From NCBI RefSeq assembly GCF_900112695.1, contig NZ_FOMT01000003.1, forward strand, positions 830,553 to 894,552: a DNA stretch of 64,000 nt. Direction: 5' to 3'. The notes beneath the pieces are model-generated. The model was not told the origin of the DNA, made no database searches, and saw nothing but the letters and a program-made list of their open reading frames with translations. The position numbers and the translations under genes are program-made. Each line of letters opens with the position of its first letter. The first letter of the stretch is position 1. Origin of the DNA: Paenibacillus catalpae. GTDB lineage: Bacteria > Bacillota > Bacilli > Paenibacillales > Paenibacillaceae. Below, in pieces: positions 30,210-39,107 of this stretch.

Positions 30210-31655
30210 TTACATGCGTTTTTTGATCTGTTCTTTCAAGCGCTCCGATTGGGTTCCGAATATTGCTTGAACCGCACCTTTGCCAAGACGCATAACGCCT
30301 GCCGCGCCAAGACGTTTCAATTCCGCATCATTAACGGCTTTATCATCTTTTACAATCAGGCGGAGGCGGGTAATGCATGCATCGATGCTTTCGATGTTGC
30401 CTGATCCGCCAAGTGCGGCAAGAACTTGCCCTGCTTTATCATCCCCTGCAGGAACATTCTCCTTACCGCCTTCTTCGACCAGTTCATCGTCTTCGCGTCC
30501 CGGTGTTTTCAGGTTCAGCTTCGCAATAACGACGCGGAACAGGAAGTAGTACACAACAGCGTACACGAGACCAATCGGGATAATCAGCCAGCCCTTCGTG
30601 GAGAGCGGGTAGTTAATCGCATAGTCAAGGAAACCGGCGGAGAAGCCAAAGCCATGATGTATGCCAAGCTCAACGACAAGCCAAGCCGAGATACCGGTTA
30701 ATACGGCATGGATGACATACAGGACTGGTGCTACGAACATAAACGCGAATTCGAGCGGTTCGGTTATGCCTGTCAGGAACGAAGCAAGAGCCGAACCGAT
30801 AAAGATAGAAGAGACAAGCTTGCGTTTTTCCGGTTTCGCCGAATGAATAATCGCAAAGGCAGCTGCCGGAAGAGCGAACATCATAATCGGGAAGAAGCCG
30901 GTCATGAACATCCCTGCAGTCGGATCGCCCGCGAAGAAGCGGTGCAGGTCGCCGTGAACGACATTGCCAGCAGCATCCGTGTAGTCGCCGATTTGGAACC
31001 AGGCAATTGAGTTAATCACGTGGTGCAGACCAAATGGAATAAGCAAGCGGTTGGCTGTCATGTAGATAAAGGCGCCGATACCGCCAAGGTCGACGATCCA
31101 GCGGCCGAAGATATCGAGCCACGATTGGACAGGTCCCCAAATGAGACCAAAGATCAGACCAACGATAACCATTGCAAACGAGGTAATAATCGGTACAAAC
31201 CGTTTGCCGCCAAAGAAGCCGAGCCAGTCCGGCAGCTTAATATCATGGTACTTGTTATAGAAGTAGGAAGCGACAAGACCTGCAATAATACCGCCGAGTA
31301 CGCCCATGTTAAGCGTCGTGTCTTTTTCGACGAGACCCGTAAATACCGTTGGGATTTTACTGAGTACGTTGGTAAGCACGAGGTACGCAATAACAGCGGC
31401 GAGCGTAGCTACCGCATCACCGGCCATCCCGATCGCCACGCCAATGGCGAAGATCAGAGGAAGGTTGTCAAAGATGGCGGAGCCGCCGGCGGCAAGGAAA
31501 GGCGCGATATATTGGTTCAGGAATTCGCCGAAGCTGCCAAACCCGAAATCTTTCACATAATCGATGTTGCCAAAACGAAGCAGAAGGGCTGCCGCAGGCA
31601 AAGCTGCGACAGGAAGCATTAGAGATTTACCGATCTTTTGCAAAAATGCGAGCAT
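30210..31655 (-). CDS. PTS IICB permease, glucose/N-acetylglucosamine type
   Basis: Encodes 481 residues: an EIIC membrane domain (about residues 1-370) and a C-terminal EIIB domain (about 400-481). EIIC carries KIGKSLMLPVAALPAAALLL, LIPFGLHHVINSIAW and GITEPLEFAFMF. The EIIB phosphocysteine is in ESIDACITRLRL. The sequence start is more like NagE/NagP than PtsG, but the GlcT gene in the operon argues for glucose; either or both sugars are possible. The IIA domain is encoded separately just upstream. Confidence 0.92.
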   Translation of the reverse strand: MLAFLQKIGKSLMLPVAALPAAALLLRFGNIDYVKDFGFGSFGEFLNQYIAPFLAAGGSAIFDNLPLIFAIGVAIGMAGDAVATLAAVIAYLVLTNVLSKIPTVFTGLVEKDTTLNMGVLGGIIAGLVASYFYNKYHDIKLPDWLGFFGGKRFVPIITSFAMVIVGLIFGLIWGPVQSWLDIFGRWIVDLGGIGAFIYMTANRLLIPFGLHHVINSIAWFQIGDYTDAAGNVVHGDLHRFFAGDPTAGMFMTGFFPIMMFALPAAAFAIIHSAKPEKRKLVSSIFIGSALASFLTGITEPLEFAFMFVAPVLYVIHAVLTGISAWLVVELGIHHGFGFSAGFLDYAINYPLSTKGWLIIPIGLVYAVVYYFLFRVVIAKLNLKTPGREDDELVEEGGKENVPAGDDKAGQVLAALGGSGNIESIDACITRLRLIVKDDKAVNDAELKRLGAAGVMRLGKGAVQAIFGTQSERLKEQIKKRM

Positions 31656-31679
31656 CTTATCTCACTCCATGTCAATAGT

Positions 31680-32165
31680 TTAGGTTTTCATAATAACCTT
31701 GATCGTATCCGGATCTCCGGCTTGTACGGTCGTGAAGGTACATTCCACTTTCTCTGCGCCGTCCTCGTTCGCCACGATAACCGGCGTTATAACGGGATAA
31801 CCCGCGCTGCGGATTTTATCCAGGTCGCATTCGAGAAGGGTTTGACCTGCCTTGAAGGAATCGCCCGTATTCACGAGTGCCTTGAAGCCGTCGCCGTTCA
31901 GTGCAACGGTGTTGATGCCAACGTGAATGAGCAGCTGCAGCCCGGATGAATGCTCAATAATCAGTGCATGATGCGTATCGATCAGATGACTGACTACACC
32001 GTCAAACGGTGCAATAACGCGCCCTTCGGTTGGTTCAATGGCGACGCCATCTCCCATTAAGCCTTGCGCGAATGCTTCATCCGGCACCTCGCTAAGCGGA
32101 ACAAGCTTGCCGCTGAGTGGTGCTGCTACACTAACGGAATTCGTTTTTTTGCCAAACCATTTCAT
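31680..32165 (-). CDS. PTS glucose-type IIA protein
   Basis: Encodes 161 residues, a free-standing EIIA of the Crr/glucose family. It shows APLSGKLVPLSEVPDEAFAQG, GVAIEPTEGRVIAPFDGVV and the phosphorylated His in LLIHVGINTVAL. It passes phosphate from HPr to the IIB domain of the adjacent permease and may regulate GlcT. It lies between glcT and the IICB gene with short gaps and no antiterminator target of its own. Confidence 0.94.
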   Translation of the reverse strand: MKWFGKKTNSVSVAAPLSGKLVPLSEVPDEAFAQGLMGDGVAIEPTEGRVIAPFDGVVSHLIDTHHALIIEHSSGLQLLIHVGINTVALNGDGFKALVNTGDSFKAGQTLLECDLDKIRSAGYPVITPVIVANEDGAEKVECTFTTVQAGDPDTIKVIMKT

Positions 32166-32204
32166 ATGATCTACTCCTTGCTATCCATGATGTTTTGTCT
32201 ATGT

Positions 32205-33068
32205 CTATTTTTCTGCATCCACGGACCGGAATAACCGGTACAGATGCATGGCGAGATATCCGATTTCATCAGATGAGACCTTTTGGTTTAGTCTTTCTTC
32301 AATCATCTGTGCGATGAGCTTGGCATGCTCGTGTTCAGTAGGTATTTTGTTTCTGATCTCTGCAGCAAACGGATTTTCCGTTTCCTTGTTCTGCAGAATC
32401 CGCTCCATCATATAACGCAAATGCATGATCAGCCTTGCATAATCAGAGCTCTTCTTAGGCAGAGGCGCCTCGCGCCAGCCTTCGATTCTCTCGACGATCT
32501 CGTTCATCAGCTCCGTTAACTGAACCAGCTGTCCAGCGGTAACGGACCCTGCTGCCGAATACACGTGATACGTCAGAAATCCGACTTCATCTTCAGGGAT
32601 GATGACATCAAATTTCTCGCTTATCATCTTGGCTGCTTTGGCTGCAATCTTGTACTCCTGGGGATAACACATCTTTGTTTCATACAGGAAAGGATTGACG
32701 ATTTCCATGCCGTTTCTTAACCGGTAGACGACAAATTGAATATGGCTTGGTAAGGCAAAGTACACTTTCGGATCGACAGGAGTTCCCAGCCTTTCCCGAA
32801 TTTCGTCAATGATCTGCTCGGAGATTTGGACCACTTCCGGGTCCAATTCCTCAAGCAGGGAGTGGTATTGCAACGCTTTATCCCGATCGTCCAGCCGGTA
32901 ACGCTTCTCGATTCGCGGGTCTTCCGCATCAATATGTTTCTGGCCCTTGCATGAGAAGCCGATGCCTTTGCCAAACAGTACATACTCTCTCGACGAGTTC
33001 GGCTCCATCGTAAGTATGACGTTATTGCCAACGATCCGATCGATCCGAAGCTGTCCCGTAAGTCCCAC
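32205..33068 (-). CDS. glcT: BglG-family transcription antiterminator GlcT
   Basis: Encodes 287 residues. The N-terminal CAT RNA-binding domain (IDRIVGNNVIL, with EYVLFGKGIGF) is followed by two PTS regulation domains with conserved histidines (SHIQFVVYRLRNG, YHVYSAA, THEHAKLIAQMIEERL-like region and AMHLYRL). GTG 33068 is chosen for AGGAGG five bases before it; the frame is open 22 codons further. When unphosphorylated by the sugar permease, such proteins bind a leader RNA and prevent termination. A suitable hairpin lies just upstream, so it appears to control its own operon. Confidence 0.92.
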   Translation of the reverse strand: MGLTGQLRIDRIVGNNVILTMEPNSSREYVLFGKGIGFSCKGQKHIDAEDPRIEKRYRLDDRDKALQYHSLLEELDPEVVQISEQIIDEIRERLGTPVDPKVYFALPSHIQFVVYRLRNGMEIVNPFLYETKMCYPQEYKIAAKAAKMISEKFDVIIPEDEVGFLTYHVYSAAGSVTAGQLVQLTELMNEIVERIEGWREAPLPKKSSDYARLIMHLRYMMERILQNKETENPFAAEIRNKIPTEHEHAKLIAQMIEERLNQKVSSDEIGYLAMHLYRLFRSVDAEK

Positions 33069-33109
33069 GTCAATCCCTCCTCTCAGTAGTAAATTCCCCA
33101 TAATGAGCA

Positions 33110-33165
33110 CAAAAAAACCAAGGAAAGAGTCCACCCGTATTTCGGGCGGATACTATCCTTGGCTT
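33110..33165 (-). promoter_or_regulatory. Antiterminator target and leader terminator of the PTS operon
   Basis: On the minus strand CCAAGGATAGTATCC is followed by an inner hairpin and a complementary TTTCCTTGG, then TTTTTTT: an intrinsic terminator between promoter and glcT. The ascending half (GGATAGTATCCGCCCGAAAT and on) can form an alternative RAT-like hairpin bound by GlcT. No such element is seen between glcT and the IIA gene. Confidence 0.75.
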
Positions 33166-33222
33166 ATGCCTAGTCGAACTAGTAACATGCCAAAAGGCTT
33201 GTTATATATTTGGCTCGATATC

Positions 33223-33251
33223 ACTATAAAACATGGAACCGTTTACGTCAA
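33223..33251 (-). promoter_or_regulatory. Promoter of the glcT-pts operon
   Basis: On the minus strand TTGACG (33251-33246), a 17-base spacer and TATAGT (33228-33223), about 60 bases before the leader terminator. Confidence 0.75.
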
Positions 33252-33259
33252 TTGAAAAA

Positions 33260-33478
33260 TATTCATTCCTCGTACTCCTCAACCGTGACTCTTGAGACCT
33301 GCTGTACGGTAGCCGCATTCGAGAGCAGCCTTACGCTAAGCATCATATCGGATTCGCTCGCAACAGCCATCATCCACAAGCTACCAGTTAAGGGCGGAGA
33401 ACTCCTTGCAATCGGTATTCATATAGTAGTGCATAAGGGTATCTTTGGTAGTTTAGTAGAAGCTTGGGGGTGAAAAAG
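33260..33478. other. Intergenic stretch without recognised genes
   Basis: Between the PTS promoter and the glycosyltransferase gene I see no convincing coding frame or regulatory hairpin. The glycosyltransferase promoter should lie here. Confidence 0.4.
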
Positions 33479-34234
33479 ATGGCTACTCTTATTTCCCATT
33501 TCTACAATGAGGAGTATTTGCTGCCATGGTGGCTGATGCATCATATTCCCTTATTTGATCATGGAATTTTGATTAACCGCGGTTCTACAGACGGATCTGT
33601 CGAGATTATTCGGAAGCTGGCTCCTCATTGGGAGATCCGGAATTCCAGGGTGCCGGATTTTCATGCCGTTGAGGTGGACAAAGAAGTGATGGATATCGAG
33701 AAGAGGATATCCGGCTGGAAAATGGTGCTGAATACAACCGAATTCCTAGTAAGCCGTTACGGCAAGCAGCTGTTCCCTATTCTGGATTCTCTCGGCGGGA
33801 AAATGTATTCGATCCGGACAATTGTGATGGTTGATCCGCCCGGTTATTATAGGGATCCTGTCTACGATTTGCCGCTGGTCAAACAGCGTTATCATGGCGT
33901 ATTTCCTCCCGATCCCCATGCTCTGTATATCGGAAGGTTCATTCATAGACACAAATCCGGTCATTATACGGCGGGCAGACATTGGACGACCAGGCCGTAT
34001 GAGGTGTTTATAAACCCGACATTTATTATGAAATTTTCGTTCAGCCCATGGAATGGTCCTATGCGTGCAAGAAAGCTGCAGATCGGCCCAACGATTCCAC
34101 ATGCTGCGAAAACCCGCAACATAGGGGGGCATCATCTCTTTAATGCTCAGGAGCTCGAGGCGCGTTATATGGCATTTGCGACTATTACAGAAGATTTACG
34201 CCGTATTCCGGAATTCCGGTCTATAAGATTATGA
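33479..34234 (+). CDS. Glycosyltransferase family 2-like protein
   Basis: Encodes 251 residues. ATLISHFYNEEYLLPWWLMHH and GILINRGSTDGSVEIIRKL match the start of GT2-like domains of the Glyco_tranf_2_4 type, with the nucleotide-binding region in NRGSTDGS. The middle differs from classic GT-A enzymes, and the C-terminal part has several His residues. ATG 33479 follows a GGGGG site. It overlaps the next gene by four bases (ATGA), showing translational coupling with an epimerase, so both probably build or modify a surface glycan. Confidence 0.7.
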   Translation: MATLISHFYNEEYLLPWWLMHHIPLFDHGILINRGSTDGSVEIIRKLAPHWEIRNSRVPDFHAVEVDKEVMDIEKRISGWKMVLNTTEFLVSRYGKQLFPILDSLGGKMYSIRTIVMVDPPGYYRDPVYDLPLVKQRYHGVFPPDPHALYIGRFIHRHKSGHYTAGRHWTTRPYEVFINPTFIMKFSFSPWNGPMRARKLQIGPTIPHAAKTRNIGGHHLFNAQELEARYMAFATITEDLRRIPEFRSIRL

Positions 34235-35151
34235 CAGAAGGCAGGAAGCAGGCGATGATGCATAAAGTAGCGGTGACCGGAGCAACCGGCTGGATTGGCC
34301 GGTATGTGGTTGCCCGGCTCCTGGAGAAAGGATATGAAGTTCATGCGACTTACCGAACAGCTCCTCTTCCGACCGGAGGGGTATGGCATCAGGTGAATCT
34401 GCTGAACGGAGATGAAGTTATCAGGTTTACCGAAGAAGTAAGACCCGATTCGTTAATTCATCTTGCCTGGGATGCGATTCCTCCAAAGTGTTACCGGTCC
34501 ATTATCAATTATGAGTGGACGAGAAGCAGCATGACTCTTATCCATCATTTTGCCCTGAACGGCGGGAAGCGTGTAGTTGTAGCTGGAACCGGAGCAGAAT
34601 ATGCATGGGGAGAAGGGATGCTGTCGGAGTATGCATCACCCGATTCTTATGCAAACGCTTATGCAGCCAGTAAGAACAGCCTGCGAATCTGGCTGGAGTC
34701 CTACGCAGAGGCGGCCGGCTTCAGTGCGGCATGGGGCAGGTTGTTCCATATGTATGGCCCTCATGACCCCGGCAATCGGCTTGTTGCTTCCATGATTAAA
34801 GCTTTGCTGAACAAGCAGGAGGCATATTGCCAATATGGCATCCTCTATCGGGACTACCTGTATATCGAGGACGCGGCGAATGCATTGGTTGCTCTGTTCG
34901 AAAGCGGCAGTGAAGGGACGGTCAATATCGCGGCTGGACACTCCATACAGCTGCAGCAGCTTGTGAGGGAGATTGGAAGCATACTCGGAAGCGAGGAGAA
35001 AATCAGGTTTGGAGAGGAGCTTCCGACAGAACCGATATTTATAGGGGCAGATATCTCGAGATTGGTGAACGAAGTACAATGGAAACCCGCCTACTCACTG
35101 GCTGAGGGGCTGAAGAGGACAATGAAGTGGTATGCAGATCAGGCTGATTAA
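34231..35151 (+). CDS. NAD-dependent epimerase/dehydratase
   Basis: Encodes 306 residues (or 298 if translation begins at the ATG at 34255, which has a better AGGAAGCAGG context). The Rossmann motif GATGWIG is at 17-23, and the extended-SDR active site appears as AYAASKNSLR (YxxxK). FHMYGPHDPGNRLV and the DYLYIEDAANAL segment are typical of nucleotide-sugar epimerases and reductases. Coupled to the glycosyltransferase gene. Substrate probably a nucleotide sugar. Confidence 0.82.
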   Translation: MTEGRKQAMMHKVAVTGATGWIGRYVVARLLEKGYEVHATYRTAPLPTGGVWHQVNLLNGDEVIRFTEEVRPDSLIHLAWDAIPPKCYRSIINYEWTRSSMTLIHHFALNGGKRVVVAGTGAEYAWGEGMLSEYASPDSYANAYAASKNSLRIWLESYAEAAGFSAAWGRLFHMYGPHDPGNRLVASMIKALLNKQEAYCQYGILYRDYLYIEDAANALVALFESGSEGTVNIAAGHSIQLQQLVREIGSILGSEEKIRFGEELPTEPIFIGADISRLVNEVQWKPAYSLAEGLKRTMKWYADQAD

Positions 35152-35358
35152 TCCTGTTACTGCCTTAGCCGCTCTAAATTGGACGCTTCTTTTTTTTGCG
35201 TGTATGCTTGACGGGAGAAGCAGAATTAGGCACAATTACTTACTAGATACTAACTTACTATACGTATACTACTTACTTTACGTACATGAATAGGAATGGA
35301 AGCATAGCTAATCATTAGATTAGGAATCACGCTTAGCTGTGCTGAGGAGGACTTACGG
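35152..35358 (+). promoter_or_regulatory. Upstream region with three ACTTACT motifs
   Basis: ACTTACT occurs at 35238-35244, 35253-35259 and 35271-35277 with a TATACGTATA palindrome between, in an AT-rich stretch right before the oxidoreductase gene. The same heptamer occurs before the second luciferase-like gene near 61.9 kb. It may be a regulator binding array. Confidence 0.4.
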
Positions 35359-36420
35359 ATGGATTCATCAGGGTATGACGGGAAGTTTGAATTTGGCGTT
35401 TATACATTAGGCGATCTTGCGGTTGATCCCCGTACAGGCGGGCTTAAAAACGCAGGGGAACGCATTAAGGAAATAATTCATGCGGCTAAAGTCGCCGATG
35501 AAGCGGGAATTGACGTATTTGGCGTAGGCGAACACCATCGTCTTGACTTTGCCTTATCATCGCCGCCCGTACTTCTCGCGGCAATTGCGCAGGCGACATC
35601 CCGCATTCGTCTCACGAGCGCAACTACCGTGCTGGGCACGGCTGATCCTGTCCGGGTATTCGAAGACTTTGCGACGCTGGATCTGATCTCGAACGGTCGT
35701 GCAGAGATTATCGCCGGGCGGGGTGCTTATATAGAATCATTCCCATTGTTTGGCTTTGAGCTCGATGACTACAAAGAATTATTCACCGAGAAGCTGGAAT
35801 TAATGAAACAGCTGAATGACTCCGAACGCATCACGTGGAGCGGTCGTCTTCGCAGTCCTCTACAGGATGCAGAGATTGCGCCACGCCCTGAGCAACCGGC
35901 CATTCCGGTATGGGTAGGCGTGGGCAGTACGGCGGAGAGCGCCGCTCTGGCCGGTCATCATGGCGCCGGTATGGCGCTTGCGCTGCTCGGAGGAGAGGCT
36001 TCCAAATATAAGCATCTGGTCGATTGTTATAAAGAAGCAGGCCTGGCAGCCGGCTTCCGGAACGAAGAGCTTAGAGTGGCTATAACGGGCCACTGTTACG
36101 CGGCGAAAACAACGGCACAGGCATTGGATGAATTTTATGCCGGCTATTCGACGTATTATTCGCAGTTCATGGGCGGCAAGGAGGACGGGAAGCCGCTCTC
36201 GCGTGAAGATTTCGAGAAGCTGGCGGGTTCGCTTGCTATTGGCAGTCCGCAGCTGATTGCCGAGAAAATTATTGAACAGCATAAGCTGTTTGGGCATTCC
36301 CGGTTTATGGCCCAGATGGACATCGGCGGTATGCCGCCTGGTCAAGTGGAAGCTTCAATCAGGCTGCTCGCCGAGGAAGTTGCGCCGATCGTCCGGGAGG
36401 CCCTGCAGATCAAGGTATAA
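35359..36420 (+). CDS. LLM-class flavin-dependent oxidoreductase
   Basis: Encodes 353 residues of the luciferase-like monooxygenase family: FEFGVYTLGDL at the start, VFGVGEHHRLDFALSSPPVLLAAIA (typical flavin and substrate pocket), RIRLTSATTVL, AEIIAGRGAYIESFPLFGF and IPVWVGVGST. These F420- or FMN-dependent enzymes oxidise small molecules with oxygen. GAGGAGG lies 8 bases before the ATG. Single gene between an AT-rich motif-bearing region and the FMN riboswitch unit. Confidence 0.88.
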   Translation: MDSSGYDGKFEFGVYTLGDLAVDPRTGGLKNAGERIKEIIHAAKVADEAGIDVFGVGEHHRLDFALSSPPVLLAAIAQATSRIRLTSATTVLGTADPVRVFEDFATLDLISNGRAEIIAGRGAYIESFPLFGFELDDYKELFTEKLELMKQLNDSERITWSGRLRSPLQDAEIAPRPEQPAIPVWVGVGSTAESAALAGHHGAGMALALLGGEASKYKHLVDCYKEAGLAAGFRNEELRVAITGHCYAAKTTAQALDEFYAGYSTYYSQFMGGKEDGKPLSREDFEKLAGSLAIGSPQLIAEKIIEQHKLFGHSRFMAQMDIGGMPPGQVEASIRLLAEEVAPIVREALQIKV

Positions 36421-36509
36421 TCAAATCACTGCAAAATCTCACTATTCATACTAGACAACTCGGAAAAACAGCGTTATACTCAATCCAATCATTTTAAATC
36501 TAATGGAAT

Positions 36510-36672
36510 AAGGATCTTCGGGGCAGGGTGAAATTCCTGACCGGCGGTAAACGCTATTCTCTGCCTTGCAGATGAAAGCAAAGCCCGCGACTCCCTGAGC
36601 TGACTAGCAGCAAGGGGACTGACTTGGTGAAACTCCAAGGCCGACGGTATAGTCCGGATGATAGAAGATCAC
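36510..36672 (+). ncRNA. FMN riboswitch (RFN element)
   Basis: The conserved core is readable throughout: CTTCGGGGCAGGGTGAAATT, CCGACCGGCGG-type segment (CTGACCGGCGGTA), GCCCGCGACTCCCTGAGC-like stem region, and TTGGTGAAACTCCAAGGCCG with GACGGTATAGTCCGGATG. The closing stem pairs GATCTTC (36513-36519) with GAAGATC (36664-36670). It senses FMN and normally represses riboflavin synthesis or uptake genes. Confidence 0.95.
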
Positions 36673-36728
36673 TTGAATAAGCCTGCAGAAGGCGGGAAAC
36701 CGCCGGTATGCATGTTTATTTGAGGCGG

Positions 36729-36768
36729 CCCCGATTCGTGAGTCTTTAAGCGGATCGGGGCTTTTTTT
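36729..36768 (+). terminator. Expression-platform terminator of the FMN riboswitch
   Basis: CCCCGATTCG (36729-36738) pairs with CGGATCGGGG (36751-36760), followed by CTTTTTTT. It lies between aptamer and gene, so FMN binding should lead to termination. Confidence 0.85.
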
Positions 36769-36850
36769 GTATAGCGTAAACGAATGCTCCTTCGAAGGAA
36801 GTCGCAGCCGTTACGCTTGCTCCGTCCTGTATTCAGAAAGGGAAAAAGTT

Positions 36851-37783
36851 ATGAGCAACGTTACTGCAACACCAATGCTTCGTGCCAAATCGCCAGTAAG
36901 ACCGGAGTTTTGGCTGGTTGTCCTAGGAGCTGCGCTTTGGGGCGTGGACCCGGTATTTCGTATTATTTTGTTAAAGACGATGACTTCGACGCAAATTGTC
37001 TTGCTTGAGCATGTCATCTTGTTCCTGGCCGCAGCGCCCGTGCTGTGGAAGCACCGGGCCGAGCTTCGCGGTGTCCGTCTCCGTCAGCTGGGTGCCTTAC
37101 TGTTTGTATCCTGGGGCGGCTCCGCGCTTGCGACCATCCTGTTCACCCAAGGATTGGTACACGGTAATCCAAATGCGGTTCTGCTGCTGCAGAAGCTTCA
37201 GCCGCTCTTCGCCATTGTGATGGCACGGATTCTTCTGAAGGAGCTGCTGCCGAAAAAAATCGGACCCCTGCTCGTTATTGCATTAGTCGGAACATATTTG
37301 CTGACGTTTGGTTTTACGCTACCGTTTGGCCATATGAATGAGTTTGTACAGGTTGGCAGCCTGCTCTCGCTTGGCGCCGCTGCGTTATGGGGCGGTTCTA
37401 CGGTGATGGGACGTTACCTGCTTGGCAGCATGAAATATGAGGCGGTTACTTCTCTGAGGTTTATATTGGCTTTGCCTCTGTTATTGGTCATTACCTGGTC
37501 TGAAGGGGCAGCATGGAAGCTGGCTGAGGGGACAGATCTTGGGGCTGTTATTGTCAATCTGCTGCTGCAGGCGCTTCTTCCGGGTCTCGTCAGCCTGCTC
37601 GTCTACTATAAAGGGTTAAGCGCGATTAAGGCCTCCTATGCGACGATTGCCGAGCTTAGCTTCCCGATGGTTGGTGTTGTTCTGAACTGGACGGTGTTCG
37701 GACAGGTAATTACCAGCGCGCAGCTTGTGGGCTTCGTATTTATTTGGTTCACCTTATTCTTCATCTCGAGACAGCAGAATTAA
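36851..37783 (+). CDS. EamA-family transporter under FMN riboswitch, likely flavin transporter
   Basis: Encodes 310 residues with about ten transmembrane helices and two EamA repeats (FWLVVLGAALWGVDPVFRI at the start; LLSLGAAALWGGSTVMGRYLLG in the second). ATG 36851 follows AAAGGG. Drug/metabolite transporters export or import diverse compounds, but placement behind an FMN riboswitch strongly suggests riboflavin or a flavin precursor as substrate, as proposed for other EamA-like proteins with this leader. It is not RibU, which has a different fold. No other riboflavin gene is adjacent. Confidence 0.82.
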   Translation: MSNVTATPMLRAKSPVRPEFWLVVLGAALWGVDPVFRIILLKTMTSTQIVLLEHVILFLAAAPVLWKHRAELRGVRLRQLGALLFVSWGGSALATILFTQGLVHGNPNAVLLLQKLQPLFAIVMARILLKELLPKKIGPLLVIALVGTYLLTFGFTLPFGHMNEFVQVGSLLSLGAAALWGGSTVMGRYLLGSMKYEAVTSLRFILALPLLLVITWSEGAAWKLAEGTDLGAVIVNLLLQALLPGLVSLLVYYKGLSAIKASYATIAELSFPMVGVVLNWTVFGQVITSAQLVGFVFIWFTLFFISRQQN

Positions 37784-37860
37784 GAAGATGGATATGCGCC
37801 TCTAACCGCTTTCACATCAGATGAAATGCTGATATACTGCGGTTGGAGGTGTAGGAAATA

Positions 37861-38847
37861 ATGGAGAATAGAACGATCAAGTGGGGCATTCTTGGCGCCG
37901 GCTGGATTGCATCCCAATTCGCACGTGATTTGGCGTTTGCCAAGGATGCTGAATTTGCAGCAGTTGGCTCCCGCTCGTTAGAAAAGGCGGAGGAATTCGC
38001 CGGTAAATTCGGCGCCAAACGCGCGTACGGAAGCTATGAGGAACTCTTGAATGATGCCGAGATCGATATTATTTATGTAGCGACTCCTCATCCATCCCAC
38101 AGGGAAAACGTACTGCAATGTCTGCGCGCGGGCAAAGCGGTATTATGCGAAAAGCCCTTTACCGTCAATGCGAAGGAAGCAGAAGAAGTTGTACAGTTCG
38201 CAAGAGACAAACAGATCTTCTTGATGGAAGCGATGTGGACAAGATTTCTGCCGGTAATCCGCAAAGTCCGTGAATGGATTGCAGTAGGCCGGATCGGTGA
38301 AGTACGACTCTTAAAAGCGGACTTTGGCTTCCGTACCGGAATAAATCCGGAAGGACGTTTGTTTAACCCGCAGCTTGCCGGCGGGGCTTTGCTGGATGTC
38401 GGCGTTTATCCGCTCTCTTTTGCCTCCATGTTGTTTGGGGCTAATCCGAAACAGGTGCTCACTACGGCTCAACTGGGCGAGACCGGCGTTGACGAGGAAT
38501 GCAGCATCTTGCTCTCCTATGAAGCTGGCCAAACGGCTATGTTGAATGCAGCAATCAGGCTCAATTCAGGCAGTGACGCTTACATAATCGGGACAGAAGG
38601 CTCTATCCGCATTCCTTCCTTCTTTAACGCCAAATCGGCGACCATTATTGCGGCAGATGGAACGGAAGAAACCTTTAACGACGACCGCACCACACTTGGT
38701 TATGTTTATGAAGCCGAGGCGGCAGGTCAATATCTTCGCGAAGGCAAGCTTGAGAGCGAAGTTATCACGCTCGACGAAACCCTTCAACTCATGCGGACGA
38801 TGGACGGCATCCGTCAGCAATGGGGACTGCGTTATCCATTTGAATAA
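37861..38847 (+). CDS. Gfo/Idh/MocA-family oxidoreductase
   Basis: Encodes 328 residues. The N-terminal Rossmann domain starts WGILGAGWIASQFARDL (GxGxxA), and the family signature with the catalytic-region Lys is VLCEKPFTVNAKEAEE. The C-terminal substrate domain contains GGALLDVGVYPLSFA. These enzymes oxidise or reduce sugars, inositols or related dihydrodiols with NAD(P). GGAGG about 12 bases before the ATG. Single gene followed by a terminator. Confidence 0.9.
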   Translation: MENRTIKWGILGAGWIASQFARDLAFAKDAEFAAVGSRSLEKAEEFAGKFGAKRAYGSYEELLNDAEIDIIYVATPHPSHRENVLQCLRAGKAVLCEKPFTVNAKEAEEVVQFARDKQIFLMEAMWTRFLPVIRKVREWIAVGRIGEVRLLKADFGFRTGINPEGRLFNPQLAGGALLDVGVYPLSFASMLFGANPKQVLTTAQLGETGVDEECSILLSYEAGQTAMLNAAIRLNSGSDAYIIGTEGSIRIPSFFNAKSATIIAADGTEETFNDDRTTLGYVYEAEAAGQYLREGKLESEVITLDETLQLMRTMDGIRQQWGLRYPFE

Positions 38848-38858
38848 TAGATATAAAG

Positions 38859-38889
38859 AAGGACCGGTTCTGTAAACTGGTCCTTTATT
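38859..38889 (+). terminator. Terminator after the Gfo/Idh/MocA gene
   Basis: AAGGACCGGTT (38859-38869) pairs with AACTGGTCCTT (38875-38885), followed by TATTT. Confidence 0.65.
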
Positions 38890-39107
38890 TATTACAATAG
38901 AATAAAAAAGTGGCCCGCATTCGGGATACGGGCCCAAAGAGACAAGCTATATCAAATAGGGAGTATGGTTTATTATGTTCTGCCAAGATTAAACAAAGCT
39001 GAAAAGTACATTAGTTTCACATAAAAAAATAAAGACAAATGCCGGTGAAGCTGGAGTATAATGTTCATTATATTGTTTGCCACTTTTTGCGATAAAGGAG
39101 ATTACAT

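Noticed and set aside
30280..31622. Several plus-strand frames across the PTS permease gene
   Set aside because: Shadows of the minus-strand gene, with no start signals or domains.
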